DNA of 64,000 nucleotides, taken from NCBI GenBank assembly GCA_963790075.1, contig CAWBNG010000009.1, positions 124,001 through 188,000 on the forward strand, in the 5' to 3' direction. Within the stretch, counting starts at the first letter, position 1. Every line of letters starts with the position of its first letter. The notes beneath the pieces are model-generated. The model saw only the letters and a list, made by a program, of their open reading frames with translations. It made no database searches and had not been told where the DNA came from. A program made the position numbers and the translations under genes. This DNA comes from CAYOUV01 sp963790075. Lineage in GTDB: Bacteria > Chloroflexota > Anaerolineae > Anaerolineales > Villigracilaceae. This document shows positions 8,979 through 18,800 of the stretch, in pieces.

Positions 8979-9000
8979 CTCCCCTAAAGGGGAGTTTTTT
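8979..9000. terminator. Bidirectional intrinsic terminator
   Basis: CTCCCC (8979-8984), loop TAAA and GGGGAG (8989-8994) are followed by six T. On the other strand the same stem is followed by a T tract, so it can also end the convergent ATPase gene at 9007. Confidence 0.88.
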
Positions 9001-9006
9001 GTTGTT

Positions 9007-11424
9007 CTACCAAGCCGGGGTCTGCTTTCCTTGAGCATCCTGCCAGTAAGGAGTCCACACGAGAGAAACCAGCTGGATTGAAATATCAGCTTTCTTTGGT
9101 TTGATGGTCAAGGTTTCAAATGTCTCGGACAGGGGGTCAGTTTTTTCAATCAATGTAGCTAATTCAGCCTGCAAATCAGCGAGTTGTTTTTGAATAGCCT
9201 CCACGGTTTCACCAGCCCTTGAGACATCCTTGCTTTCGTCCATGGCTCGAGTGACTCCACGCATTGCGGTTGAAGCTTGGCTGCCAACTCTTCGCCCGGT
9301 AAAAGCACCTAAAATCGTCAAGCCAATCGGGATGAAAGTGTCTGTTTTTGCCTTCTTTGCCTGCTCGGTTTGTTTTTCAACCGCCTGTTCAGCTTTACGC
9401 AAGCGCTCTTGTAAGGTTGCAATCTTCGGAGCATATTTTTTCCGTAAGTCTTCGACCATCTCATCCCGCTGCTCACGAGCGAATTGCTGCAATCGGATTC
9501 GGAAATCCCGTTCATCTTCACCGGGGTTTGAAACCTGATTGAGACTCGGGCTTTGAAGTAAATCGATGCGTTGCGAACCGTAAAGCCAGGTATCAAAATC
9601 CTTTTCCCATCCCGAATAATTCTTGCTAATGCTTGCAGCAGATGGGAGGGCTGCGAAGATGGCCTCCTTCGCAGGGGTTTTCTCCAGGTCGTTGGCCGGT
9701 ACATCTACCTCGCTCGCATTTTCCCAAACGACCGGAATGGCGTCGTCCGTCACTGGCACAGCATAAACAACATTCCTGACGGTATCAATCTTGGACTTTG
9801 AATCCGAGAAATTAATCTTTGCTGCTCCAACAATTCCGGGTGCATAGATCAATTTGCTTCCGCTGGGTAGTCCACCGCGTACCGGGATGAAAAATTGTGA
9901 AATGTCAGGAGCAAGAGCCGGTGGCTGACCTGCTGCTACCGTCGGGCCGACACCGGTCGCTATGGAGGCAGTTGAACTCGACGGGCCGCTCTCTGATGGA
10001 GCCAGAGCTGCAGCCTTGATCGGATCCATCAAGGTCTTGATCTGGTCACGGGTAAGAGGGCCGCGTAGGTAGGAAAGCGCCCAGCGGGTCTGGAAAATTT
10101 CGGGGGCATCTTCGTGGGTATTATTCATCAGGAAAACGCGGCTTCCGAGACTGGAAAGAATTCCTTCAACCTGTTTGCGATCAAATTTCCCGCCACCCGC
10201 TGCGGCACTATCCAATCCGTCCAATAAACGGGCTTTGTCCCGCTCGGTTTGTAGTCGACCAATGAACCATGTCCCGGCATTGGAGAGAGCCTTGTAATCT
10301 AAATCCACCGGGTTTTGGGTGGCCAAGAGCATACCAACTCCAAAAGCACGCGCCTGCTTAAGCAGTGTCAACATCGGCATTTTTGAAGGGGGATTCGCCG
10401 TGGGAGGCAGAAAACCAAAAATCTCATCCATATACACGAGTGCACGCAGGCTGGTAGTCCCGGATTGCCCTCGCATCCAGCCCAGGATTTGATTCATTAA
10501 CAACGACACGAAGAACATACGCTCCGGATCGCTTAGATGCGCAATCGAAAAAATCGCAATCCGAGGCTTCCCGCTCGGCATGTAAAGGATCTGGCCAATA
10601 TCCAGAGGCACTCCCTGCAACCAGGCGTTGAATCCCGGCGAGGCCAATAAGTTATTCAAGGCCAGGACCAGAGCGAAGCGGTCCTTGGAAGAATAGAAGG
10701 ATTCGACGTCAAGCACTCCAATTTTTGTCACCGGGGGCGTCTGAACTTGCTGGATAAGCGTAGCCAGATCCAGATCGCGGCCTGCGCGCCAGGCCACATC
10801 AATAATGGTAGAGAGCAAGATATGCTCGCGACTCTGAATTGGGTCTGCTTCAATCCCAACCAGACCGAGAAGACTCGAAACCGTAGTGCTAATCCGCTCG
10901 CGCAATAACTCGTTATCGTCCATAATTGCCGCTTCAGGTTTGGCGAACGATTTTAAAATGGAGACTGGCATTCCGGAATTGCTTCCGGGAGTATAGATCA
11001 AAACCTCGGCTGCATCTTTCAAGCGTTGGATGCGCGCGCCATCCTCCCCCCAACTCGCGAGTCCAGATTTCCAGGTCTCGGCCTGTTTATTGGCATAATC
11101 TTCCGCTGACAGGCCTTTCTGCCGGGCATCGTCCAAATTGATCCATGGCAGAAAATTCTCGCCCTTCAGATCAGGGAATGTCAGCATCAGGTTCGCTAGA
11201 TCGCCTTTAGGATCAACCAGGATCGACGGGACCCCATCAATCGCCGCTTCTTCGATGAGAGAGATACAAAGTCCTGTTTTGCCACTGCCCGTCATACCCA
11301 CGCAAACACCGTGCGTTGTTAAATCCCTGAAATCATAAAGCAGCAAATCATCCTTGGCTTTATTTGCACTTAAGTCATAAACCCGCCCCAAATAAAATAC
11401 ACCTAATTTCTCAAAATCCTCCAT
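9007..11424 (-). CDS. HerA-like ATP-binding protein (DUF87/FtsK-HerA superfamily)
   Basis: This 805-residue protein carries a Walker A motif GMTGSGKTGL near residue 43, then VDPKGDLANLML, and a Walker B strand ALVYMDEIFGFLPP near residue 335. ATQNPVDLDYKALSNAGTWFIGRL is the sensor region typical of HerA/VirB4-like ATPases. These features suggest a hexameric DNA- or protein-translocating motor. The C-terminal third is different: a coiled coil (RKKYAPKIATLQERLRKAE), a hydrophobic glycine-rich hairpin (IPIGLTILGAFTG), then a second coiled coil. No NurA nuclease is adjacent, so a role in DNA end resection is unsupported. Partner and function remain open. Confidence 0.8.
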   Translation of the reverse strand: MEDFEKLGVFYLGRVYDLSANKAKDDLLLYDFRDLTTHGVCVGMTGSGKTGLCISLIEEAAIDGVPSILVDPKGDLANLMLTFPDLKGENFLPWINLDDARQKGLSAEDYANKQAETWKSGLASWGEDGARIQRLKDAAEVLIYTPGSNSGMPVSILKSFAKPEAAIMDDNELLRERISTTVSSLLGLVGIEADPIQSREHILLSTIIDVAWRAGRDLDLATLIQQVQTPPVTKIGVLDVESFYSSKDRFALVLALNNLLASPGFNAWLQGVPLDIGQILYMPSGKPRIAIFSIAHLSDPERMFFVSLLMNQILGWMRGQSGTTSLRALVYMDEIFGFLPPTANPPSKMPMLTLLKQARAFGVGMLLATQNPVDLDYKALSNAGTWFIGRLQTERDKARLLDGLDSAAAGGGKFDRKQVEGILSSLGSRVFLMNNTHEDAPEIFQTRWALSYLRGPLTRDQIKTLMDPIKAAALAPSESGPSSSTASIATGVGPTVAAGQPPALAPDISQFFIPVRGGLPSGSKLIYAPGIVGAAKINFSDSKSKIDTVRNVVYAVPVTDDAIPVVWENASEVDVPANDLEKTPAKEAIFAALPSAASISKNYSGWEKDFDTWLYGSQRIDLLQSPSLNQVSNPGEDERDFRIRLQQFAREQRDEMVEDLRKKYAPKIATLQERLRKAEQAVEKQTEQAKKAKTDTFIPIGLTILGAFTGRRVGSQASTAMRGVTRAMDESKDVSRAGETVEAIQKQLADLQAELATLIEKTDPLSETFETLTIKPKKADISIQLVSLVWTPYWQDAQGKQTPAW

Positions 11425-11730
11425 AACTGAACTCCTCCATTAATAATTAACTTGGCAAACATCAACAATATCAAATTTTACAACACAAATTGGTGTCAAC
11501 CTGAACATATTTAAGCAGACGATATTTTTGCGGTTCATCAGCTAATGCCTTGGATGGCTTGTCTTTTGTGACTTATAGTATAATCGCCAAGGTGTTGACA
11601 TTGTCTGACAACTATTCATCAAAACTTCTGGATTATCAATGCCGGGCCAAGTTATTTTATATCTGGTCGGGCTATCCTGACCAGTTTATTTTCGGGGATT
11701 AACCCGTTCAAAATCACAGGAGCACCCAGC
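11425..11730 (+). promoter_or_regulatory. Intergenic promoter and leader of the aminotransferase-pckA operon
   Basis: This 306-bp gap between divergent genes contains TATAAT at 11579-11584, with only a weak -35 (GGCTTG) 17 bp upstream, and an isolated TTGACA at 11595-11600 with no good -10. A hairpin at 11673-11694 lies in the presumed leader. AGGAG precedes the ATG at 11731. I see no coding sequence here. Confidence 0.45.
11673..11703 (+). terminator. Terminator-like leader hairpin (possible attenuator)
   Basis: CTGGTCGGG (11673-11681) pairs with CCTGACCAG (11686-11694) through 9 bp including one G-T pair, with a 4-base loop, and is followed by TTTATTTTC. It lies 28 to 58 bases before the aminotransferase start codon, so it could cut transcription short in the leader. 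Confidence 0.45.
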
Positions 11731-12948
11731 ATGAGTCTCAGCAAATTAGCAAGATCGATTGCAGAGTCACCGACGCTGGCATTGAACGAAGAAGCGCGTC
11801 TTCTGCGCGAACGCGGAGAGCCGGTCATTCATTTAGGTATCGGCGAACCCAAGAACAAGACGCCAATCAATGCCATTTTGAGTTCAGCGGCAAAACTAAC
11901 CAGCGGAGAGGTAAAGTATACTCCGACGGATGGCTTGCCATCACTAAAAAAGGCCATCATCCGCTATACCGAAGAAAACTACAACCGTCTTGTTGCCCCT
12001 GAAAATGTAATCGCTACTGCGGGGGCGAAACAATCCCTCTTTAATCTGCTCTACACGATCCTTAATCCACAAGAAGAGGTAGTCATCCTGGCCCCTTACT
12101 GGGTAAGCTACCCGGAAATCGTCAAGATGTGCCTTGGGATTCCAGTGATCGTCACTCCGGAAGACGGAACGTTCACCCCCGGTTTCGAGGAAATCGAGCG
12201 GGCGGTCACTTCCTATACCCGGGCCATCATCATCAATACACCTAACAATCCATCCGGGGCAATTTACCCGCCAGAACTGATCGAAAAAATAGTGGATTTC
12301 TGCGAGCGCAAGGGGATCTACTTGATCTGTGATGATATCTATCACAAGTTGACTTTTGATGGAAACGAAGCCCCACCAGCCTGGAATTTTACCCAAAAGG
12401 ACGTCGAGAACACGCGCGTCATCGTAGTCAACGGGGTTGCCAAGCTGTATGGCATGACCGGCTTCCGCGTCGGTTGGGTGGTCGCCCCACGCGAGATGGT
12501 TCGGATCATGACCAATGTACAGGCGCAGACAACTTCCTGTGTCTCGCCTGTGTCCCAGGCAGCCGCCGAGGGCGCACTAAACGGGATCCAATCTGTGGTG
12601 GAAGCCTTGCAACTCCAGATCGAAAATAATAGAAATATTGTGCTGCAGGAAATGAAATCCTTCAACGGCGCGCGGTTGATCCCACCGCAAGGTACCTTCT
12701 ATGCCCTACCGGATCTGCGCGCATTTTCAACCAACTCGGTCGAAATATCAAAATTCCTGCTCAAGAAAGCCCTGGTAGTAACTGTCCCCGGCAAGGATTT
12801 TGGTATGGAAGGCTATTTACGGCTTTCGTTCGCAGGTTCCGTCAAGGATGTCATTGAAGGCATGACCCGTATCAAATGGGCGCTTGACCCAACCTCCCCA
12901 AATGAAATTTACATCGGTGACCGCCGGATGGTGAGGGATTGGCTATGA
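11731..12948 (+). CDS. Class I PLP-dependent aminotransferase (aspartate aminotransferase-like)
   Basis: This 405-residue fold-type I enzyme matches the subgroup containing bacterial aspartate aminotransferases. NTPNNPSGA carries the cofactor-contacting Asn, CDDIYHKL the Asp/Tyr pair for the pyridine ring, and NGVAKLYGMTGFRVGW the Schiff-base Lys with the following phosphate-binding Arg. Its stop overlaps the start of pckA (ATGA). An aspartate-to-oxaloacetate aminotransferase feeding oxaloacetate to PEP carboxykinase would make sense of that pairing. The amino-acid specificity is inferred from subgroup and context only. Confidence 0.87.
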   Translation: MSLSKLARSIAESPTLALNEEARLLRERGEPVIHLGIGEPKNKTPINAILSSAAKLTSGEVKYTPTDGLPSLKKAIIRYTEENYNRLVAPENVIATAGAKQSLFNLLYTILNPQEEVVILAPYWVSYPEIVKMCLGIPVIVTPEDGTFTPGFEEIERAVTSYTRAIIINTPNNPSGAIYPPELIEKIVDFCERKGIYLICDDIYHKLTFDGNEAPPAWNFTQKDVENTRVIVVNGVAKLYGMTGFRVGWVVAPREMVRIMTNVQAQTTSCVSPVSQAAAEGALNGIQSVVEALQLQIENNRNIVLQEMKSFNGARLIPPQGTFYALPDLRAFSTNSVEISKFLLKKALVVTVPGKDFGMEGYLRLSFAGSVKDVIEGMTRIKWALDPTSPNEIYIGDRRMVRDWL

Positions 12949-14591
12949 ACAACTTGTTAAATATCAAAACCCCGGCAGAGGGGATTGCAAAAGCTCGCAA
13001 AGCGGATTACAACTTGTCCAATCACGGGATCAGTAACCTGCGCTTGGCCTATTGGAATATCCCCTCCGAAGCTCTTTACGAAGAAGCTGTCTTCCGCGGG
13101 GAAGGCTCTACCACCCATCTGGGACCCTTTGTCGCTTTCACAGGTAAGCATACCGCCCGTTCTGCGAACAGCAAATTCGTCGTGCGTGAAGAGGGCACGG
13201 AAGGTCACATCTGGTGGGGACAATACAATCGCCCATTCAGCGAAGAGAAATTCGAAGCGCTTTACGAGCGGATGCTCGGTTATCTGCAGGGCCGCGATGT
13301 CTTCGTGCAGGATGCCTACGCCGGAGCAGATGAAAACTACCGTCTACCAGTGCGAATTGTGACTGAACTAGCCTGGCATTCTATGTTTGTCCGCAACATG
13401 TTCCTGGTTCCTCAATCGCTGGAAGAATACAAGCGCTTTGTGCCGGAATTTACCTTTATAGCCATGCCGGAATTCAAAGGCACTCCGACGATCGACAGCA
13501 CAAACGACGAGACCTTCATCGTCCTTTCCTTTGAGAAGAAACTGGCGATAATTGGCAACACCGCCTACGCCGGCGAGATCAAGAAATCGGTCTTCACGAT
13601 CCTGAATTACTTGTTGCCTTTGGAAGGTGTGCTCTCGATGCACTGCTCGGCAAATGTCAACCCGAAAAATGCTAACGATGTAGCGCTGTTCTTCGGGCTG
13701 TCTGGCACCGGCAAAACGACGCTCTCAGCTGACCCAACCCGACGCCTGATCGGAGACGATGAGCACGGCTGGAGCGATAACGGGGTCTTTAACTTTGAAG
13801 GCGGTTGCTATGCCAAAGTCATCGGTCTTTCGGAAAGCGCGGAGCCCGAAATTTACGCTACGACCAGCCGCTTCGGAACCATCCTGGAAAATGTTCCCTT
13901 CGACCCCGTTACCCGTTATATCGACCTGGACGACAATTCCTTTACTGAAAACACGCGCGCCTCTTATCCGCTGGAATTTATAGACAACGCGGTCCCCGAA
14001 AAGAAGGCCGGACATCCAAAAAACATCATCCTCTTGACCTGCGACGCCAGCGGCGTCATACCGCCCATCGCAAAGCTAACCACCCATCAAGCACTTTACC
14101 AATTCATCTCTGGTTACACAGCCAAGGTTGGCGGAACCGAAGTCGGCTTGCGAGAAGAGCCAGAGATCACCTTTTCAGCTTGTTTCGGGGGGCCCTTCAT
14201 GGTGCACCACCCTGCTTATTACGCAAACTTGCTGAAGCAAAAAATCGAACGCTATAACGTAAACTGCTGGCTGGTCAATACCGGCTGGGTCGGCGGGCCA
14301 TACGGGATCGGCAAACGGATCAGCATCAAATACACGCGCGCGCTGCTCAACGCCGCGCTGACCGGCAAGCTCGACAAAGTGGAATACTTTCAAGATCCAG
14401 TCTTCGGATTCGAAGTCCCAAAGACCTGTCCAGGCGTTCCGGAAAGTGTCCTGGAACCATGGAGCTCATGGCCAAGCAAAGAAGAATACATGAAAAAATA
14501 CAAGCAGTTGGCTATGCGATTTGTCGAAAATTTTGCGAAATTTAAGGATGGCACCCCCCGGGAAGTGATCGAAGCCGGTCCTAAAGTCTAA
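12945..14591 (+). CDS. pckA: Phosphoenolpyruvate carboxykinase (ATP)
   Basis: This 548-residue enzyme converts oxaloacetate and ATP to phosphoenolpyruvate, CO2 and ADP at the start of gluconeogenesis. The P-loop GLSGTGKTT is near residue 251, followed by GDDEHGW and NFEGGCYAK, the metal- and substrate-binding signatures of the ATP-type enzyme. FTENTRASYPL is the nucleotide/adenine-binding stretch. The ATG at 12945 has GAGG at good spacing and overlaps the aminotransferase stop; the in-frame TTG at 12939 is less likely. Length is normal. Confidence 0.96.
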   Translation: MNNLLNIKTPAEGIAKARKADYNLSNHGISNLRLAYWNIPSEALYEEAVFRGEGSTTHLGPFVAFTGKHTARSANSKFVVREEGTEGHIWWGQYNRPFSEEKFEALYERMLGYLQGRDVFVQDAYAGADENYRLPVRIVTELAWHSMFVRNMFLVPQSLEEYKRFVPEFTFIAMPEFKGTPTIDSTNDETFIVLSFEKKLAIIGNTAYAGEIKKSVFTILNYLLPLEGVLSMHCSANVNPKNANDVALFFGLSGTGKTTLSADPTRRLIGDDEHGWSDNGVFNFEGGCYAKVIGLSESAEPEIYATTSRFGTILENVPFDPVTRYIDLDDNSFTENTRASYPLEFIDNAVPEKKAGHPKNIILLTCDASGVIPPIAKLTTHQALYQFISGYTAKVGGTEVGLREEPEITFSACFGGPFMVHHPAYYANLLKQKIERYNVNCWLVNTGWVGGPYGIGKRISIKYTRALLNAALTGKLDKVEYFQDPVFGFEVPKTCPGVPESVLEPWSSWPSKEEYMKKYKQLAMRFVENFAKFKDGTPREVIEAGPKV

Positions 14592-14694
14592 GCCGCTGGG
14601 CGGAGAACAAAAATCATCTGCTTTATTTGCTATGACCTATCTCACAAAAAATTCTGTGCTTAATCGAACAGCCCCGACGATGAAATTCAAAGAC

Positions 14695-14723
14695 TTGACA
14701 TCACAACCTGCGCTGGCTATAAT
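14695..14723 (+). promoter_or_regulatory. Consensus sigma70 promoter of tRNA-Gly
   Basis: A perfect TTGACA (14695-14700) and perfect TATAAT (14718-14723) are separated by 17 bp, ending 12 bases before the mature tRNA. Confidence 0.92.
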
Positions 14724-14735
14724 CCCTCTCAACCA

Positions 14736-14807
14736 GCGGGTGTAGTTCAGCGGTAGAACGTTTGCTTCCCAAGCAAAATGTCGTGGGTTCGATTCCCATC
14801 ACCCGCT
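14736..14807 (+). tRNA. tRNA-Gly (anticodon CCC)
   Basis: GCGGGTG (14736-14742) pairs with CACCCGC (14800-14806) to form the acceptor stem, with discriminator T. The anticodon stem TTTGC/GCAAA encloses loop TTCCCAA, giving anticodon CCC for codon GGG. The T arm GTGGGTTCGATTCCCAT is canonical. CCA is not encoded. Confidence 0.95.
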
Positions 14808-14810
14808 CAA

Positions 14811-14847
14811 ACATTGGAGCCTTTCGGCTCCAATGTTTCGTTTTTTT
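14811..14847 (+). terminator. Intrinsic terminator of the tRNA-Gly gene
   Basis: ACATTGGAGCC (14811-14821) and GGCTCCAATGT (14826-14836) form a perfect 11-bp stem with loop TTTC, followed by TCG and seven T. Confidence 0.92.
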
Positions 14848-14931
14848 AGGACCATTGGGGGATTTTGTAAGGTTGCTGTTATGAACCGGTCGATAGCCCG
14901 ACTTTACAATAGGACCGGAGGCTTGGTCACT

Positions 14932-15321
14932 ATGATTCCAGGTAAAGCGACAATCCTGTACGTTGAAGACAATGCAGACAACCGCAGTCTCGTACGCCGC
15001 GTTCTCGAATCGGAAGGGTATACCGTAACGGAAGCGGCCAATGCGAACCAGGCTCTTGCCTCACTTCAAAATGGCCAGCCAAATCTAATTCTGATGGACA
15101 TCAATATGCCGACCACCGATGGCTATACACTCACATCGCAAATCCGCGCACTACCAAAATTCAAGAAAATACCTATCATCGCCGTTACCGCGAACGTAAT
15201 GCGCGGAGACCGTGAACGCTCGCTCGAAGCCGGCTGCGATGGATATATACAAAAGCCGATCGACATTGACACATTGACTCAACAGATCGAGCGCTATCTG
15301 GCGAGGAGCCTGAATGACTGA
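14932..15321 (+). CDS. Stand-alone response-regulator receiver (CheY/DivK-like)
   Basis: This is a 129-residue protein made of one receiver domain with no output domain. ILYVEDNADN carries the acidic pocket, LILMDINMP the phospho-accepting Asp56, AVTANVM the conserved Thr and YIQKPID the conserved Lys. It would relay phosphate or act by binding partners. The ATG at 14932 follows GGAGG (14917-14921). A longer reading from 14833 begins inside the tRNA terminator hairpin and is rejected. It overlaps the next receiver gene by 8 bases and heads the signalling island. Confidence 0.88.
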   Translation: MIPGKATILYVEDNADNRSLVRRVLESEGYTVTEAANANQALASLQNGQPNLILMDINMPTTDGYTLTSQIRALPKFKKIPIIAVTANVMRGDRERSLEAGCDGYIQKPIDIDTLTQQIERYLARSLND

Positions 15322-15799
15322 CACACCAAATACCAGGCCGTCTTCGATCGTGGACAATTCACAATCCAATCTTGAGACGCAACCGATCCGTAAATCGAAT
15401 ATCCCCAAGGACGCCACCGTCCTGGTGGTTGAAGACAACGTTTCAAACTTTGTCCTGATTGCCCGCATGCTCGGCTATCTCGGCATCCATTGCGAATGGA
15501 AAACATCAGGCTACGAAGTGGTCGAATATGCGGATACTTTGCCCAGGCTAGATCTGATCCTGATGGATATCCGCCTGCCATACGAGGATGGTTACGGGGC
15601 TCTGCGTAAAATCCGCGCCTCCGACCGATTAAAGTCCACACCCATCATAGCCGTGACTGCTGAAGCCAGTTCGGAGCAAATGAACAAAGCCCGCGAGGCG
15701 GGTTTTAACGGCTTCCTGGGTAAGCCACTCGACCCTGACCGCTTCCCCGAACAGATCCGCAGGGTTTTAGCCGGCGAGGCTGTTTGGGAAATGAGCTAA
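15314..15799 (+). CDS. Response-regulator receiver protein
   Basis: This 161-residue protein has a 33-residue polar N-terminal extension followed by one receiver domain. TVLVVEDN is the acidic pocket, LILMDIRLP contains phospho-accepting Asp85, AVTAEASSE the Thr/Ala position and FLGKPLD the Lys. There is no DNA-binding domain. It overlaps the preceding receiver gene and is 10 bp upstream of the five-GAF sensor, so the two receivers and the sensor are probably co-expressed. The natural phosphodonor may be the hybrid kinase further downstream, which is an inference from gene order. Confidence 0.87.
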   Translation: MTDTPNTRPSSIVDNSQSNLETQPIRKSNIPKDATVLVVEDNVSNFVLIARMLGYLGIHCEWKTSGYEVVEYADTLPRLDLILMDIRLPYEDGYGALRKIRASDRLKSTPIIAVTAEASSEQMNKAREAGFNGFLGKPLDPDRFPEQIRRVLAGEAVWEMS

Positions 15800-15809
15800 T
15801 CAAACGCTT

Positions 15810-18800
15810 ATGACAAACTCACCTCCAGCTCCAAAATCTCAAAATGACCAACCCAAATTTTCTGGACGTCTTGCGCGCACGATGATCCTGGCGCTCATGG
15901 CATTCGCCATGATCCCATTGTCCATCATGGCCTCGGTTGCATATACCCGCTCACGAACATTATTAAAAGAGCAAATTGCCAGCCAGCTAAAAACAACCAT
16001 ACAGACCCAGGTCGAACAAATCAATCGAGAGCTACGGACGAAGGCGGTTCGCCTTGACTATATTTCTCGCCGCCCCGGATTTCACATCCCAGCCGAGGCC
16101 GTCTTGAGCCGTCAAAAGACAGACGCTTTTTATCGAACACTGGTAACAAAAGCCTTCAAAGAAGTAAACCAGCCGGGCGACACCCCGCTTTTTGATGATT
16201 TTGCTCTGGTTGACACAGAAGGGAAAATATGGGTTTCCAGCCAATTGAAATGGGAAGGACAAAGTATTGGCGGGACCTCCTACTTCATGAATATTGTTTC
16301 CGGAGAACTCTCGTTCGCCTCTTACAATTTTGTGCCCATTCTTCTGGACGAATTTGGCGTTATCACAGTTTCTCCATTTTACGGATCAAATGGTCAGGTT
16401 CAAGGCTACTTGCTGGGGGTCTCGAGACAAAAGAGTTCACAAGCAATCCTGACGGCACTTACAGCCTTCAACCCGGATTCATCCGCTTATTTTTATACGA
16501 GCATTGGGCATCAGTTCGTGGGTGTCGATCCTCACGAAAATCTGTTGAACGCCTTTATTCCATCAAGTTCACAGCGAACAGTGATTGCGGCGACATTCGA
16601 GCCGGACAATAACACGAATTTCATGTCCAGTCCGCTCAGCGAGTTCACTAACGCTGCCGGGATAGACGTGATCGCGTATACGGATTGGATCCCGACACTT
16701 AATGTTGGTGTTGTCGTTGAACTTCCGCAAAGTGCGGTTTTTGGACAACTCAACAGTCTGGCCCCATTTACAGCAATCTTACTGATTTTAACGTTCATCG
16801 CTATGGCAATTGTCATTTGGGTTAGTATTAATCGCTTGGTTAGACCAATCCTCGGATTGGCAGAAACAACTCGCCGGTTCTCCGAAGGCGACTGGCAGGA
16901 ACGTTCACCAATCAAACGAAGGGACGAACTCGGACTGCTGGCCTATTCCTTTAATAAAATGGCTGACGAGTTGAGCGGTCTGTACCACACGCTCGAAGCT
17001 CGCATTGAAGAACGAACGCGACAGATTCGAACTGCAGCTGAAGTTGCCCAAAGCATTACCTCGAATTTCAACCTCGACGAACTACTCGATAACACCGTTA
17101 AGCTAATTGTCGAACGCTTCGGCTATTACCATGCGGGCATTTTCCTGGTCGACCGTACTGGTCGAACGGCCAATCTGCATGCCGCTTTCGGACCAGCTGC
17201 TCAAGAAATGCTGAGTCGTGGTCATAAGTTGGAGGTCGGATCATCTTCCATTATTGGTTGGGTAACCGCCAATAATCAACCGCGCGTAGCATCGGACGTG
17301 GAAGACGATCCGATTCACCTCAAGAACGAACTAATGCCTGAAACCCGGGCTGAGGTTGGTATCCCGATTTCCTCTGGAAACCTGATCCTGGGTGCCTTGG
17401 ATGTTCAAAGCACCACCTCAAAGGCTTTTGATCCAGATACGATTGTAGTTTTACAAACTCTTGCAAACCAGATTGCCGCCGCACTGCAGAATATTGGACA
17501 AACTGAAGCCACGCAGGTCAACTACCAGGATATGGAACGCTTATACCGTGCCAGCTACCAGATTGCGGAAGCAAAGACCGAACAGGAAGTTCTCGAAACC
17601 ACTGCGCGCGTCCTTAAAGATACTCCTTATATCACAGCGGTGCTGACGGTCAACGATCGGGGATTGGAAGTTGTGTCCATTTCAGATCCGTTCCTTAGAG
17701 AAAACGTCCAGTCCAACCCAACAAAGTTTATTGAATTTCCGGTTCACGAGATTGCAACTCAGCTCCTGCACGGCTCACAGATCTATGACCTGACTGCTCC
17801 ATCTGAATTACCTGCACCCTTGAGTAAATTATTCAAACAAATGGGGTGCCAGGTTACCGCACTGTTGCCCGTCGCGCGGGATGAAATCCTTTATGCCATA
17901 CTTGCCTTCGGCGCTCCCCAGAAACACTTGATCACCCCGCCTATTATCCAGCCATATGCCAATATTGCCAACATCGTTTCTGTAACCGTTGAAAAAGTGC
18001 TGGCTTCCTCAACCATGGAAAAGCGCTTGGGTGAACTTGGGGCGATTGCATCCACCAGCCAGGCGATTTCTTCCGTGGCAACGCTACCATCCCTTTATGC
18101 AATTCTACATGAGCAAATTCGCCAGACAGTTGGCGATTACAGCTTGGTGGTTGCGGAATACGATGAAGAAACAAACTCCGTTCGTATCCCTTACATGTAC
18201 GAGGATGGGCAGGTGTCCAGCCTGGAACCGTTCCCGTTAGGGGAAGGCCTATCATCCATCCTGATCCGCACACACCAGCCTCTCATGCTGGTCGAAGATA
18301 CCGAACGACGAGCAATTGCGCTTGGTGCCAAAGTAGTTGGAAAGCCGGCAAAATCATGGATGGGGGCTCCGCTACTCGTAGGTGGAGAATCAATTGGAGC
18401 CATCATCATCCAGGACCTGGAGCGCGAAAAACAGTTCACAGAAGACGATCTACGCTTCCTAACTGCCCTGGCAGGACAGGTGGGTGGTGCCATCTACAAT
18501 ATTCGCCTGCTCAACGAAGCCCGTCAGCACGCCTTACGTTTGGAAACTGCTGCTGAAATCGCACGCGACATTAGTGGTTCGCTGAATCTTGATGAACTTT
18601 TGCTTCGAACCGTCAATCTGATTACCGGCCGCTTTGAACATTATTACCACGCTGCAATTTTCCTCGTCGATCCCTTAGGAGAATTTGCCATCATTCGAGA
18701 AGCAACCGGTGAGGCCGGCGCCCAAATGAAACGCGCAAATCACAAACTCGGCGTCGGCTCAAAATCGATCGTTGGATATGTATCGGGGCGCGGTGAGCCT

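Noticed and set aside
11595..11623. TTGACA at 11595 as the -35 of the aminotransferase promoter
   Set aside because: No -10-like hexamer is present 16 to 18 bp downstream.
14833..14931. Earlier start for the first receiver gene
   Set aside because: It begins in the tRNA terminator stem and would add 33 residues unlike receivers; GGAGG precedes the ATG at 14932.
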